A stretch of DNA of 64,000 bases from JAGQSZ01 sp049647585 (GTDB taxonomy: Bacteria; Actinomycetota; Acidimicrobiia; Acidimicrobiales; Microtrichaceae): assembly GCA_049647585.1 (NCBI GenBank), contig JBARXY010000026.1:124001-188000 (forward strand), given 5' to 3'. Positions 1 through 7,691 of the stretch are shown in pieces. The notes below the pieces were generated by a model, which ran no database searches, was not told the DNA's origin, and saw only the letters and a program-made list of their open reading frames with translations. The position numbers were made by a program, and so were the translations under genes. How positions within the stretch are numbered: position 1 is the stretch's first letter; each line of letters begins with the position of its first letter.

Positions 1-475
1 TGCAGTGTGCTTCGTCGATCACGACGAGTCCGGCACCTTCGATGACTGGGCCTATCCGATGCGCAAACGCGGGGTTGGCGAGACGCTCGGGCGAGACGAG
101 CAGCACGTCGATCGACCCCGACTCGATGTCGCTCATCACGGCATCCCAATCGTCGACGTTGGTCGAGTTGATCGTCGCCGCGGTCAGGCCGGCTGTCGCC
201 GCGGCTTTGATCTGGTCACGCATCAGTGCGAGCAGAGGCGACACGACGAGTGTCGGCCCGGCACCGGTGCTCCGGATGGCCGAGGTCGCTGCCCAGTAAA
301 CAGCCGACTTCCCCCATCCCGTCGCCTGGACCACCAGGACCCGGGCCCTGTCGGCAACCAACGCTCGGACCGCCGCACGCTGATCGTCGCGAGCTACGGC
401 GTCCGGCCCGGCCATTGATCGCAACACGAGGTCCAGATGTTCATCCGCGAGCGCATCGTTTCGATCCACAGACAT
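1..475 (-). CDS. RecQ-family ATP-dependent DNA helicase (N-terminal part, cut by window edge)
   Basis: The minus-strand frame runs off the left edge; only the first 158 or so codons are visible. It carries helicase motif I near residues 51-57 (ATGWGKS, a variant Walker A), motif Ia (VVSPLLALMRDQ) and, at the very edge, motif II reading VIDEAHC, the form typical of RecQ helicases. This part of RecA-like domain 1 would bind and hydrolyse ATP to unwind DNA in repair or replication restart. The ATG at 475 is preceded by a purine-rich stretch (GAAGGGAAGG) at usable distance, though the frame is open further upstream. The C-terminal half (RQC, HRDC or other domains) is outside the window, so the exact RecQ subtype cannot be assigned. 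Confidence 0.85.
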   Translation of the reverse strand, partial: MSVDRNDALADEHLDLVLRSMAGPDAVARDDQRAAVRALVADRARVLVVQATGWGKSAVYWAATSAIRSTGAGPTLVVSPLLALMRDQIKAAATAGLTAATINSTNVDDWDAVMSDIESGSIDVLLVSPERLANPAFAHRIGPVIEGAGLVVIDEAHC

Positions 476-533
476 CGATACCCGGCCTTCCCTTCGAGTC
501 GTTCCACGGCCAGCATGGCATGGGCCTATGACA

Positions 534-606
534 GTCGGCCCCGCCCGGAACCGCTATCCGGCCCCGCCCGGCCCCGGTCCGGCCCCGCCCCGGCACCGCT
601 AGCCGG
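534..606. repeat. GC-rich imperfect repeat cluster upstream of the helicase gene
   Basis: The block CGGCCCCGCCC recurs about three times within 70 bp, interleaved with ACCGCTATCCGG and ACCGCTAGCCGG. It fills the short gap between the AraC-type gene end (599) and the helicase start (475). It is nearly pure G/C, could arise by slippage, and has no clear hairpin with a T-run. Function unknown. Confidence 0.55.
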
Positions 607-1438
607 TCCCACTAGGCGTGTCGCGGCCCTGGGCCCGGTATCTGGCCGGCGGTTCCCCGACCAATGCAGTGAAGTCCCGAATCAGATGAGACTGGTCGAC
701 GTAGCCAAGTTGCCCGGCCAGGGCAGCCCAGTCCACGACGTGATCGCCGTGGACGTGATCGAGTACGTCCAGAAGCCGATAGCGCCTGACCACCCACTTC
801 GGGCTGACTCCTACATAGGCACGAAACCTACGCTGCAGAGTTCGCAGGGACACACCCGCCAGACCGGCCAACTGCTCAGCCCTTCGGATGGTCGGTTCCC
901 GCTCCGCGTGCTCTACGAGCCCTGCGATCTCATCGGCAATCGGATCAGGCTCATGATCGAGGGTAATCAACCAGTCCGAGAGCAGTCCCGCGGCTCGTTC
1001 CGGAGCGGTTGTTGGTTCGAGGAGGCTGGCGGCCACTTCCCGGTCATCTGCCCCGATCAGACGATCGACGGGAATTACCCGGTCGGTCAGGTCGGTCATA
1101 TCAATGCCCACGAAAGGCCTGAAGCCGCCCGGACGGAAGGCGACTGCGACGGTTCGTCCCAGACCCATCAGTTTCCGTTCGAAGCGGACCGTGGGTATCC
1201 CATAGGCGAGCAAGCGCGGTTCGCCGTCATGGAGTTCGGCTGCAAGATGTGCGACCGGTCGAGGCACCACGTCCTGGACGTATGGCTCCGGAGTGTTCCA
1301 CTCCACCCACCACAGGTAGTCGATCGCCGATGCGAGGGAAGCGGGGGGTTCGGCCCGGCCGATCCGGATGCGGTCGACGGCTGCACCAGGCCGCAACACC
1401 TGCGCCCGTTCGTGTTGGTCGCCGACGCCGGGGGTCAC
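599..1438 (-). CDS. AraC-family transcriptional regulator
   Basis: A 279-aa protein with an N-terminal ligand/sensor half of the kind often found in AraC regulators with a DUF6597-like domain (for example AFRPGGFRPFVG around residues 100-111). The C-terminal AraC helix-turn-helix domain is clear: LAGVSLRTLQRRFRAYVGVSPKW around residues 190-212, and a second helix pair containing QLGYVDQSHLIRDF. The start is a GTG with a weak ribosome site. It is divergent from the small VOC protein at 1534, with about 95 bp between the two starts, so it may control that gene and itself. The effector is unknown. Confidence 0.9.
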   Translation of the reverse strand: MTPGVGDQHERAQVLRPGAAVDRIRIGRAEPPASLASAIDYLWWVEWNTPEPYVQDVVPRPVAHLAAELHDGEPRLLAYGIPTVRFERKLMGLGRTVAVAFRPGGFRPFVGIDMTDLTDRVIPVDRLIGADDREVAASLLEPTTAPERAAGLLSDWLITLDHEPDPIADEIAGLVEHAEREPTIRRAEQLAGLAGVSLRTLQRRFRAYVGVSPKWVVRRYRLLDVLDHVHGDHVVDWAALAGQLGYVDQSHLIRDFTALVGEPPARYRAQGRDTPSGTG

Positions 1439-1533
1439 CTCAGAAGGCTAGCTCTGTCGTATTTCTCCAAGAGGCGAAGTGTCAACGGCGTCAGACTGAT
1501 GGGACCGTATCAATGCTCTCATCTGGAGGAAAT

Positions 1534-1902
1534 GTGACCTCTCGTATTGCCATGTTCACTCTCGACTGCGACGACCCTCGTGCCGAAGCCGAGTTCTGGA
1601 GCGCGCTGCTCGGATTGACCGTTGCCCACGCCGAAGGGGACTACGCGATGGTAAGCGGAGAAGGTGGTCCCGCTCTGGGATTTGGCCGGGTTGACGGATA
1701 CATCCCGCCGCAATGGCCCAACCCCAACGGTTCAAAGCAGTTCCACCTCGATCTTGCCGTTGACGACATTCCCGCCGAAGAGGCGCGGGCCATCGCATTG
1801 GGCGCGACCCTCGCCGAGCCCCAGCCGGGGGAGACCTGGCGCGTCCTCCTCGACCCTGCGGGCCATCCCTTCTGTTTGACCAACGCCGCAAACTGGGGCT
1901 GA
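1534..1902 (+). CDS. VOC-fold (glyoxalase/bleomycin-resistance-like) protein
   Basis: A 122-aa single-domain protein of the vicinal-oxygen-chelate superfamily. Typical features are the opening strand (IAMFTLDCDDP), the FWSALLG helix, the central FHLDLAVDD strand and the ending VLLDPAGHPFCL. It belongs to the glyoxalase-like group often seen next to AraC or MerR regulators. GTG at 1534 was chosen because GGAGGA lies just upstream (1525-1530); an in-frame ATG at 1513 would add 7 residues. Its divergent position to the AraC gene suggests a regulator-target pair. The substrate cannot be told from sequence; such proteins range from isomerases to antibiotic-binding proteins. Confidence 0.8.
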   Translation: MTSRIAMFTLDCDDPRAEAEFWSALLGLTVAHAEGDYAMVSGEGGPALGFGRVDGYIPPQWPNPNGSKQFHLDLAVDDIPAEEARAIALGATLAEPQPGETWRVLLDPAGHPFCLTNAANWG

Positions 1903-1980
1903 GCTCCCAGCAGGGCTTCCGTGCCCGAGGAGGGGAGTGCCGCGAATCGGGCTGACCCGGTCAGTCCGCACGCGCTTCAT

Positions 1981-3444
1981 CTAACTGCGGGGCGAATATG
2001 TGCGCAGCCTGGTCTTCTGCTTCGCGACGACGAAGGTTCCGTTGCCGGGGAAGGTCTCACCGTCAGCCGCAAGCATGGTTTCGTCGCTGTCTATGACAAC
2101 ACGCAGTTCGTCGACGAGGTGCCTGGAATACACCTTCGAGCGCGCGACATTTCCGGTCAGCACAGCGGTGATCAGGCGTAGGCGGGCGAACGGTGCCGCA
2201 CCGTCGACATATCTGACGTCGAGTTGGCCGTCATCGAGACGGTTGCGGGTCGAAGGTACGAAGCCTGGCGGGTCGTAGGCGCAATTGCCGATAAAGATCA
2301 TCCATATCGTTTGTCTTGAACCATTCAGTTCGACCTGGAGTGGTTTGCCGTTCATCAGAACCTTCGCGAGGGCGATGATCGCGGCGGGCCATTTGCCAAT
2401 CTGGCTCTCGTAACGCTCGCGTGCATCAACGAAGTCCGAATAGCTCCCCAGGCTCGCGGTGTTGAGGAAGGGCCGATCATCGATGGTCGATATGTCGACC
2501 TCGACCAGTTGCCCCTCCGCTACCGCCGAGATCGCCTCGTCCAGATTGTCGACCCCGAGGTCTCGGGCGAAATGGTTCAAGGTCCCGCCGGGAAACACGA
2601 CAAGAGGTATCTCATTCTCAAGCGCCGCTGCGGCACCGGCGCCGACAGTTCCATCGCCACCGAGCACGCCCAACGCGACGGAGGTCTTTGCTGCTTCCGC
2701 CAATTTGGAATCGAGGATTGTTGGATCCTCGACAAGAACTGCGTCGACCTTCGGTAGCGCACTCTGGATCGCATTCAGATCGGCTTCGTACGAGGCCGGG
2801 CCGGAGGAGGCGTTGACCACCAGCGTCAGGCCGTCGCCCTCGGGTGAAGGTTCGATGGTGAGCCGAGTCGGAGATCGGCGGGCGGTGGCGGGTGTCGGGT
2901 CGATCCTTGGCCAGATTTTCGTGGTGACAGCGGCAGCCGCGACGCCGATCGCCGCACCGGCAAGGACGTCGCTCGGGTAGTGGACCCCGGTAGTTATCCG
3001 TGAGTACGCCACGCCCGCGGCTATGGGCCAGACCGGGATCGAGATGGCGGGAGCCTCCATGGCAACTGCGGTCGCAAATGCCGCCGCGGACGCGGTATGC
3101 CCCGAAGGGAACGACGATGATTTGGGGCGACGAACGCTGGACGGAAGTGCCCCGGGGGAAACCGGCGGTCGTTCCCTGGGAAACAGCGGCTTCAAGATTC
3201 CGCTGGCTATCAACGACGCAATCCCAACGGACATGACTCCCCGTTGGGCCGCTCGCCTGCCAGAGCGCCCACCGAAGATGGCACTTGCGCCCGCGAGTGC
3301 CATCCAAATACCGGAATGGTTGGCGGTGTTGCTGAGTCTGGGAAGCACTACAGCAGCGGCGGAACTCTGCCTGGCAACTATCCGCCTCGCGAGGTCTCCA
3401 TCCGCTCCTGCGATTCGCTCACTGAGTGTTCGACGTAGATGCAC
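1981..3444 (-). CDS. Fusion of PAP2 phosphatase and diacylglycerol-kinase-type lipid kinase
   Basis: The N-terminal half is a membrane-embedded PAP2 domain with all three phosphatase motifs: KPLFPRERP, FPSGHT, and SRITTGVHYPSDV. The C-terminal half is a DAGK/sphingosine-kinase-like catalytic domain with GGDGT and the substrate motif PGGTLNHFARD. The enzyme could therefore dephosphorylate a lipid phosphate or pyrophosphate and phosphorylate a diacylglycerol-like lipid at the membrane. Such fusions are known in actinobacteria, but the physiological substrates are unclear. TTG (3447) and GTG (3444) lie side by side as possible starts; GTG is given here. Transcription is from the minus strand, downstream of the small lipoprotein gene. 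Confidence 0.88.
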   Translation of the reverse strand: MHLRRTLSERIAGADGDLARRIVARQSSAAAVVLPRLSNTANHSGIWMALAGASAIFGGRSGRRAAQRGVMSVGIASLIASGILKPLFPRERPPVSPGALPSSVRRPKSSSFPSGHTASAAAFATAVAMEAPAISIPVWPIAAGVAYSRITTGVHYPSDVLAGAAIGVAAAAVTTKIWPRIDPTPATARRSPTRLTIEPSPEGDGLTLVVNASSGPASYEADLNAIQSALPKVDAVLVEDPTILDSKLAEAAKTSVALGVLGGDGTVGAGAAAALENEIPLVVFPGGTLNHFARDLGVDNLDEAISAVAEGQLVEVDISTIDDRPFLNTASLGSYSDFVDARERYESQIGKWPAAIIALAKVLMNGKPLQVELNGSRQTIWMIFIGNCAYDPPGFVPSTRNRLDDGQLDVRYVDGAAPFARLRLITAVLTGNVARSKVYSRHLVDELRVVIDSDETMLAADGETFPGNGTFVVAKQKTRLRTYSPRS

Positions 3445-3486
3445 CAACGGATCTCACACACGCTGTAGACGGACAGGGCTGACTGC

Positions 3487-3657
3487 TCAAAGCACGTAGC
3501 CGGAACCGGGAGCGTGGGCCAGGGTCCAGAGCCACCACGTCACAAGTTGTCCGAGCGTCCGTCCGACGCCTTCCTGCGCCTCGGGAGTACAAGCAGTGAC
3601 GCTCAGCGACATCGTCAACAAAAAGATTGAACCGATCAGAACTCGAGATTTACGCAC
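3487..3657 (-). CDS. Small (56-aa) putative lipoprotein
   Basis: This short frame starts at GTG 3657 behind an AAGGGG ribosome site about 5 nt upstream. It begins with a basic N-terminus (VRKSR), a hydrophobic stretch and a lipobox ending SVTAC at residues 19-23, which is a textbook signal-peptidase II site. The mature part is only about 34 residues, with a WWLW cluster likely to sit at the membrane, and ends GSGYVL. It lies between the LAFTG surface protein and the PAP2/DAGK gene, all on the same strand, so it may be part of an envelope gene group. No family was recognised. The signal peptide and ribosome site make it a likely real gene despite its length. Confidence 0.65.
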   Translation of the reverse strand: MRKSRVLIGSIFLLTMSLSVTACTPEAQEGVGRTLGQLVTWWLWTLAHAPGSGYVL

Positions 3658-3781
3658 TTGGTCCCCTTGGTCGTTGACGTCGCACAGCCCGGTGGTTGCG
3701 CCGCACAGCGTGTCGACGACCGTAGTTGCTGGCCGAGTTCGCTGGGCTGATTTCGGCCGTGGCCATGCGGATAGAACGACT

Positions 3782-3824
3782 CCGGCCGGACGTCTTCTGC
3801 GGTCTGCAGTCGAAGCCCGGCCGG
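3782..3824 (-). terminator. Possible stem-loop between surface-protein and small-lipoprotein genes
   Basis: Two CCGGCCGG blocks (3782-3789 and 3817-3824) can pair around a 27-nt loop, inside which CTGC and GCAG can form a small inner stem. It lies just after the stop of the surface-protein gene in the minus direction, followed by only a weak T-rich run (AGTCGTTCT). Because CCGGCCGG is self-complementary, the pairing could be fortuitous. Confidence 0.3.
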
Positions 3825-3844
3825 TACTGAACTACGTGGTCGTA

Positions 3845-4687
3845 TCAGGCCGCGGCGTTTCTCCTGCGGGAGATCACGATCATTGCGCAACCAAGGACCA
3901 GGAACAGGACGCCGACAAGGGTGGCGGTTCCGGAACTGCTACCGGTGAAAGCCAGTTCCCTCGCCTGGGCGTTGGATGCGAGCACCTCGACCGGAGCTCC
4001 ATTGGTTGGGGCGACGGTCTGTGGAACCGTCGATGTTCCGAGAACCTCTGGAGGGACCGTGCTCTGGGTCGGAACCGTGCTTCCGGTGGGGGCGGTCGTG
4101 GGTGGAGTAGTGGTCTCGGGCACAGTCGAGGGGACGGTCGTTGTCCCTTCGGCGCAACCCCAGTACTGCTCGGCGGTTCCCGTGTCGAAGGGGAACAGCA
4201 ACGGGCCGTGGAACGGACCGGTCACGTCGATGACGTCAGGCGTAGCCCCGACGAGAACGTCGAACTGCTGGGCATCACAGCTCTTGATGAACTCGATCGT
4301 GGTGGTACCAGCGGCGCTGATCGTGAAGTTCTTCGTCTCCACCAGATTCTGTGGCCAAGCGGTGCCGTTGCCGGGCATCGCGTAGATGGCCGCGGTGGCG
4401 TGTATCGGGTCGCAGGGAGGCGCAGAGGCGTTGACCGTCAGCGTGAACGACTTGGCGGTCGAGTTGACCGTGTTGGTGAGCCCCAGAATCCCAGGGAGGC
4501 AGGCCGGCTGGTCGGGAGCATCCTGTTGGGTGATGTTGATTGCGCTCTGTGGCGCATCGTCGGCTTCTGCTGCACCTGCGAGAGCGGGCGCTCCAACGAG
4601 GAAAGCACCGGCTACCAGGAGTGCGAGCCCGGGCCGCAGTGAGCGCCGGGACGTTCTTGACCGTTGTGTGGGTGGTCCGCTGAACAT
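3845..4687 (-). CDS. Secreted cell-wall surface protein with LAFTG sorting signal
   Basis: A 280-aa protein. ATG 4687 was chosen because GGAGGAC sits 3 nt upstream; earlier in-frame ATGs would only add residues before the signal peptide. It has a basic N-terminus, a hydrophobic core (LALLVAGAFLVGAPALA) and a likely cleavage near residue 40. The middle is a secreted domain with four or more cysteines, followed by a Thr/Pro/Val-rich wall-spanning stalk. The C-terminus is a sortase signal: LAFTG at residues 245-249, a hydrophobic segment, then RRR. LAxTG is the form used by class E sortases of high-GC actinobacteria (family knowledge). No sortase gene lies in the window. Function is probably as a surface-exposed structural or adhesive protein. 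Confidence 0.8.
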   Translation of the reverse strand: MFSGPPTQRSRTSRRSLRPGLALLVAGAFLVGAPALAGAAEADDAPQSAINITQQDAPDQPACLPGILGLTNTVNSTAKSFTLTVNASAPPCDPIHATAAIYAMPGNGTAWPQNLVETKNFTISAAGTTTIEFIKSCDAQQFDVLVGATPDVIDVTGPFHGPLLFPFDTGTAEQYWGCAEGTTTVPSTVPETTTPPTTAPTGSTVPTQSTVPPEVLGTSTVPQTVAPTNGAPVEVLASNAQARELAFTGSSSGTATLVGVLFLVLGCAMIVISRRRNAAA

Positions 4688-4930
4688 CTTGTCCTCCATT
4701 ACCGAACAGAGGATGACCCTGAACGATTTGAAATCGCCAAGGGCTTCCCAAGCAGGAAGCTGATCCCTGTTCTTCGCCGTTTCTGACAAGTTACATCGTC
4801 GTTCTTAGGAAACGGGGCAAAGTCGTCAACAATGGGCGGATGCGGTCAACGTCGACGCATGGCGGTTGGCTCTTGGCAGCACGCGGATGTGAAAGGGTTG
4901 AAGGCCAATCGGATGAGGAGGCAGACCCCC

Positions 4931-6298
4931 ATGAATGTTGTCCTGCAAAAAACCCCGATCGCAACGATTGCCGATTACCTGGCCTCTGGTGGAGGCACGG
5001 GTATCCGAACTGCCCGACGATTCGGGCCGGACGCCACCATCGAGGAGTTGACCGCAGCGGGCCTCCGGGGCCGGGGCGGGGGAGGGTTCCCAACGGGTGC
5101 CAAGTGGGCCTCGATCCGCCGATCCGGTGGTGGTCGACACTTCGTCGTCGTCAACGGAGCGGAAGGTGAGCCTGCGACCTTCAAGGACCGGCCGATCATG
5201 ATGGCCGACCCCTATCGGGTGATCGAGGGCGCTGCCATTGCGGCGTTCGCCGTCGGCGCCGACCACGTCTTCATCGCAGTCAAGAAATCGTTCACGAATG
5301 TGGTTGAGAGATTGCACGGAGCGCTCGACGAGATGGCTGGATCAGGCCTCGTGGACGGCCTGACCATCGCTGTTGTGGAAGGCCCCGATGAGTACCTCTT
5401 CGGTGAGGAGAAGGCGCTGCTCGAGGTGATCGAAGGGCGAGAGCCGCTTCCTCGTCAACTTCCACCGTGGCAGCACGGACTCTTTGCCACGGTCCCTATG
5501 GGCTGGGAGTCCGCCACTCCGCCGGGAATGGATCCGCCGATGAGCAACCCGACGCTGATCAACAACGTCGAGACACTCGTCGCCGCAGTCCACATCCTCG
5601 ACAAGGGGGCATCGTGGTACCGCTCGATGGGCACTGCAGGGTCGCCTGGCACCATCACCGTCACAATCGTCGGCGACGTGGCCCATCCCGGTGTCCACGA
5701 AGTCGAGATGGGCACCCCGCTTTCGACCGTGCTCCAGGAATGTGGGGGACCGCTTCCCGGACGCCAGTTCAAAGCGGCGCTATCCGGCGTATCGAACGCG
5801 GTTCTTCACGCCGACGACTTCGACGTTCCGCTGACCTACGAAGACCTGCGCGACCGTGGAAGCGGACTGGGCGCTGCCGGCTTCGTCATCTACGACGACT
5901 CCCGGGACATGGTCAGCGTCGCCCGTGAGGTCAGCCGCTTCCTTTCGGTGGAGTCGTGTGGACAATGTCCTCCATGCAAACAGGGGTCGATCGGCATCAC
6001 CGAGCATCTGGTCAGGATTGAACAGGGCCAGGCCGAGGACGAGGATCTGGGTCAGATCAACGCGCTCCTGCGAAGCGTGACCGATGCCAATCGGTGTTAT
6101 CTGGGAACCGAGGAACAGATCGCCATTTCGAGCATTCTCCGCAAGTTCCCGCAGGACTTCGCTGCCCATCTTGAGGGGACCGCTCCGCCGGTATCAGACG
6201 TGTTGATTCCGCTGATCAAGGACATCGCTCCCGACGGAACCGTCACCTATGACGAACGTCATGCCCGCAAACAGATCGACTGGACCTTCGCCGACTGA
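4931..6298 (+). CDS. Orphan NuoF-like NADH-binding flavoprotein (complex I 51-kDa family)
   Basis: A 455-aa protein of the NuoF/HoxF/formate-dehydrogenase-beta family. It shows the glycine-rich NADH/FMN region (GRGGGGFPTGAKW), the second nucleotide motif (NGAEGEPATFKDR), an SLBB-like domain (VGDVAHPGVHEVEMGT) and a 4Fe-4S site CGQCPPCKQG plus a later Cys in RCYLGTEEQ. It would pass electrons between NAD(H) and FMN/Fe-S partners. ATG 4931 follows GAGGAGG; upstream in-frame starts lack such support. There are no nuoE, nuoG or other complex I genes nearby, so it is likely the diaphorase subunit of a different soluble oxidoreductase or works alone. It is followed at 137 bp by a small unknown gene. 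Confidence 0.9.
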   Translation: MNVVLQKTPIATIADYLASGGGTGIRTARRFGPDATIEELTAAGLRGRGGGGFPTGAKWASIRRSGGGRHFVVVNGAEGEPATFKDRPIMMADPYRVIEGAAIAAFAVGADHVFIAVKKSFTNVVERLHGALDEMAGSGLVDGLTIAVVEGPDEYLFGEEKALLEVIEGREPLPRQLPPWQHGLFATVPMGWESATPPGMDPPMSNPTLINNVETLVAAVHILDKGASWYRSMGTAGSPGTITVTIVGDVAHPGVHEVEMGTPLSTVLQECGGPLPGRQFKAALSGVSNAVLHADDFDVPLTYEDLRDRGSGLGAAGFVIYDDSRDMVSVAREVSRFLSVESCGQCPPCKQGSIGITEHLVRIEQGQAEDEDLGQINALLRSVTDANRCYLGTEEQIAISSILRKFPQDFAAHLEGTAPPVSDVLIPLIKDIAPDGTVTYDERHARKQIDWTFAD

Positions 6299-6435
6299 AG
6301 AAGTCTGACGGGTGCAGCGATGTTGGGGTCAGCAACGATGCACCCAAGTGACGATGCTCTGAAGCTCCGCCGCGGCTCGGTGTCACCGGCGAGTTGTAGC
6401 TTCAGGCGTTCACCCCACAAGGAGGATCGGGATCC

Positions 6436-6834
6436 ATGGCATTTGGACAAGCGGCGGGGCCACCTGCCAATGCGCGCCAGGTCGAGGAGCTTGCAGCGTT
6501 ACTCAGCGCGCACGGGTATGACTCATTTCGCGAGGCCAGGCATCCGTTCGGGCTCAATCAACGCCAAGCGAACGGCAAGTTCACCATTGACGAGGCCGGA
6601 GCCCTGCTCGAACGGCTCGAAGCCATGTCGACTGTGGCGTCCTCGGCCGAGGAATCCACCGCAATCGAGACATCCCATGTCTCCGGAGCCAAGGTCCCGT
6701 CTTCGCCGGCGGCCCAGACCAAGGCCGAGCAGCGCCGTCGTGACCGCGATGCGGAAACGGTCGCTGGGCTGGACGCCGAAGTTCTTGCCGACGAACTCTC
6801 GCGACGGGGTTGGTGCTGCATCCCGCCAGATTGA
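6436..6834 (+). CDS. Conserved-looking hypothetical protein downstream of NuoF-like gene
   Basis: A 132-aa soluble protein I do not recognise. A strong ribosome site (AAGGAGG) precedes ATG 6436, supporting translation. The N-terminal 60 residues look globular and helical (VEELAALLSAHGYDSFREARHPFG), and include an FTIDEAGALLERLE segment. The middle is a Ser/Ala/Thr-rich linker, and the C-terminus is a charged helix ending GWCCIPPD. There are no membrane segments or signal peptide. It lies after the NuoF-like gene on the same strand, so it may be an accessory or partner protein; that is inference from position only. Confidence 0.65.
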   Translation: MAFGQAAGPPANARQVEELAALLSAHGYDSFREARHPFGLNQRQANGKFTIDEAGALLERLEAMSTVASSAEESTAIETSHVSGAKVPSSPAAQTKAEQRRRDRDAETVAGLDAEVLADELSRRGWCCIPPD

Positions 6835-6878
6835 TGTCTGAGTCGGTGGCCTCTGGTCCACCGGAATGCCCGCTTGCA

Positions 6879-7547
6879 CTAGTCCGGAATCGCCCAGTCA
6901 ACAGGCTCACGGCCGGCCGCCTCAAGCGCCGCGTTTGCCCGTGAGAAGGGCCTGGATCCGAAGAAGCCGCGGTGGGCCGACAGCGGTGAGGGATGTGGCG
7001 ACTCGATGATCGTGTGTCGAGCAGTGTCGATCAGGCTGCGCTTCTTCCGGGCGCTTGCGCCCCAGAGAATGAAAACCGACGGTTGTCCATGGTCGCTCAC
7101 CGTGCGGATCACCAGATCTGTGAAGGTCTCCCAACCGTGGCCCTGATGCGATGCCGGCTCGCCTGAGCGCACGGTCAGTGTGGTGTTGAGCAGCAGGACT
7201 CCGTTGTCGGCCCACGAGTCCAGACAACCGTGGTTCGGGCGGGCGACTCCTAGATCGGATTCGAGTTCTGTGAAGATGTTCCGCAACGACGGAGGAATGG
7301 CAACTCCACGTGTGACCGAGAAACTCAGCCCGTTCGCCTGACCGGCTCCGTGATAGGGGTCCTGCCCCAGGATGACCACCTTCAACTTCGACAGTGGGGT
7401 GCGATGCATGGCAGCAAAGACCGACTCCGACGGGGGGTAAACGGCCCGGACGGCACGTTCCCGATGGACGAACTGCTGTAGTTCGATCCAATACGGCTTC
7501 CTGAACTCGTCACGGAGAAAGGGGTTCCAGTCGGTCTTCCCTGGCAT
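6879..7547 (-). CDS. ung: Uracil-DNA glycosylase, family 1
   Basis: A 222-aa enzyme that removes uracil from DNA at the start of base-excision repair. The water-activating motif GQDPYH is at residues 61-66, the uracil-recognition asparagine lies in LLLNTTLTV, and the DNA-intercalation loop is HPSPLSAHRGFFG near residue 184. Length and motif order match bacterial Ung. ATG 7547 was chosen because the protein starts with the usual W-x-P-F-L region (DWNPFLRDEF); in-frame codons upstream encode no conserved sequence. The gene converges with the plus-strand gene that ends at 6834 and is divergent from the Sua5-type gene. Confidence 0.95.
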   Translation of the reverse strand: MPGKTDWNPFLRDEFRKPYWIELQQFVHRERAVRAVYPPSESVFAAMHRTPLSKLKVVILGQDPYHGAGQANGLSFSVTRGVAIPPSLRNIFTELESDLGVARPNHGCLDSWADNGVLLLNTTLTVRSGEPASHQGHGWETFTDLVIRTVSDHGQPSVFILWGASARKKRSLIDTARHTIIESPHPSPLSAHRGFFGSRPFSRANAALEAAGREPVDWAIPD

Positions 7548-7592
7548 CGCCTGCACCGTACCCGTCGTCTGGCCGCCGAGTCGGGGACCTAG

Positions 7593-7658
7593 TGCTCGAA
7601 CCCGGACTGCGCCCGTGGCGTGCAGAGCCCTACTGCTCGAAGCGGGACTGCGCCCGTG
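7593..7658. repeat. 25-bp imperfect direct repeat between ung and the Sua5-type gene
   Basis: Two copies starting TGCTCGAA and ending ACTGCGCCCGTG lie at 7593-7617 and 7634-7658, differing at two positions. They sit in the divergent promoter region of ung and the threonylcarbamoyl-AMP synthase gene, so they could be regulator sites or a slippage duplication. Confidence 0.6.
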
Positions 7659-7691
7659 CGTAGCGAAGCCAGGGGCTGGCAAGATGTCGAG

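Noticed and set aside
437..1537. A long plus-strand open frame antisense to the AraC-type gene
   Set aside because: It has no recognisable domain or start signal, and lies opposite a clear AraC helix-turn-helix protein; high-GC antisense frames are common.
3650..3766. 38-codon minus-strand frame just before the small lipoprotein gene
   Set aside because: Basic, unstructured, no ribosome site, and it overlaps the lipoprotein start in another frame.
4931..6298. Complex I operon membership of the NuoF-like gene
   Set aside because: No other nuo genes lie within the window on either side.
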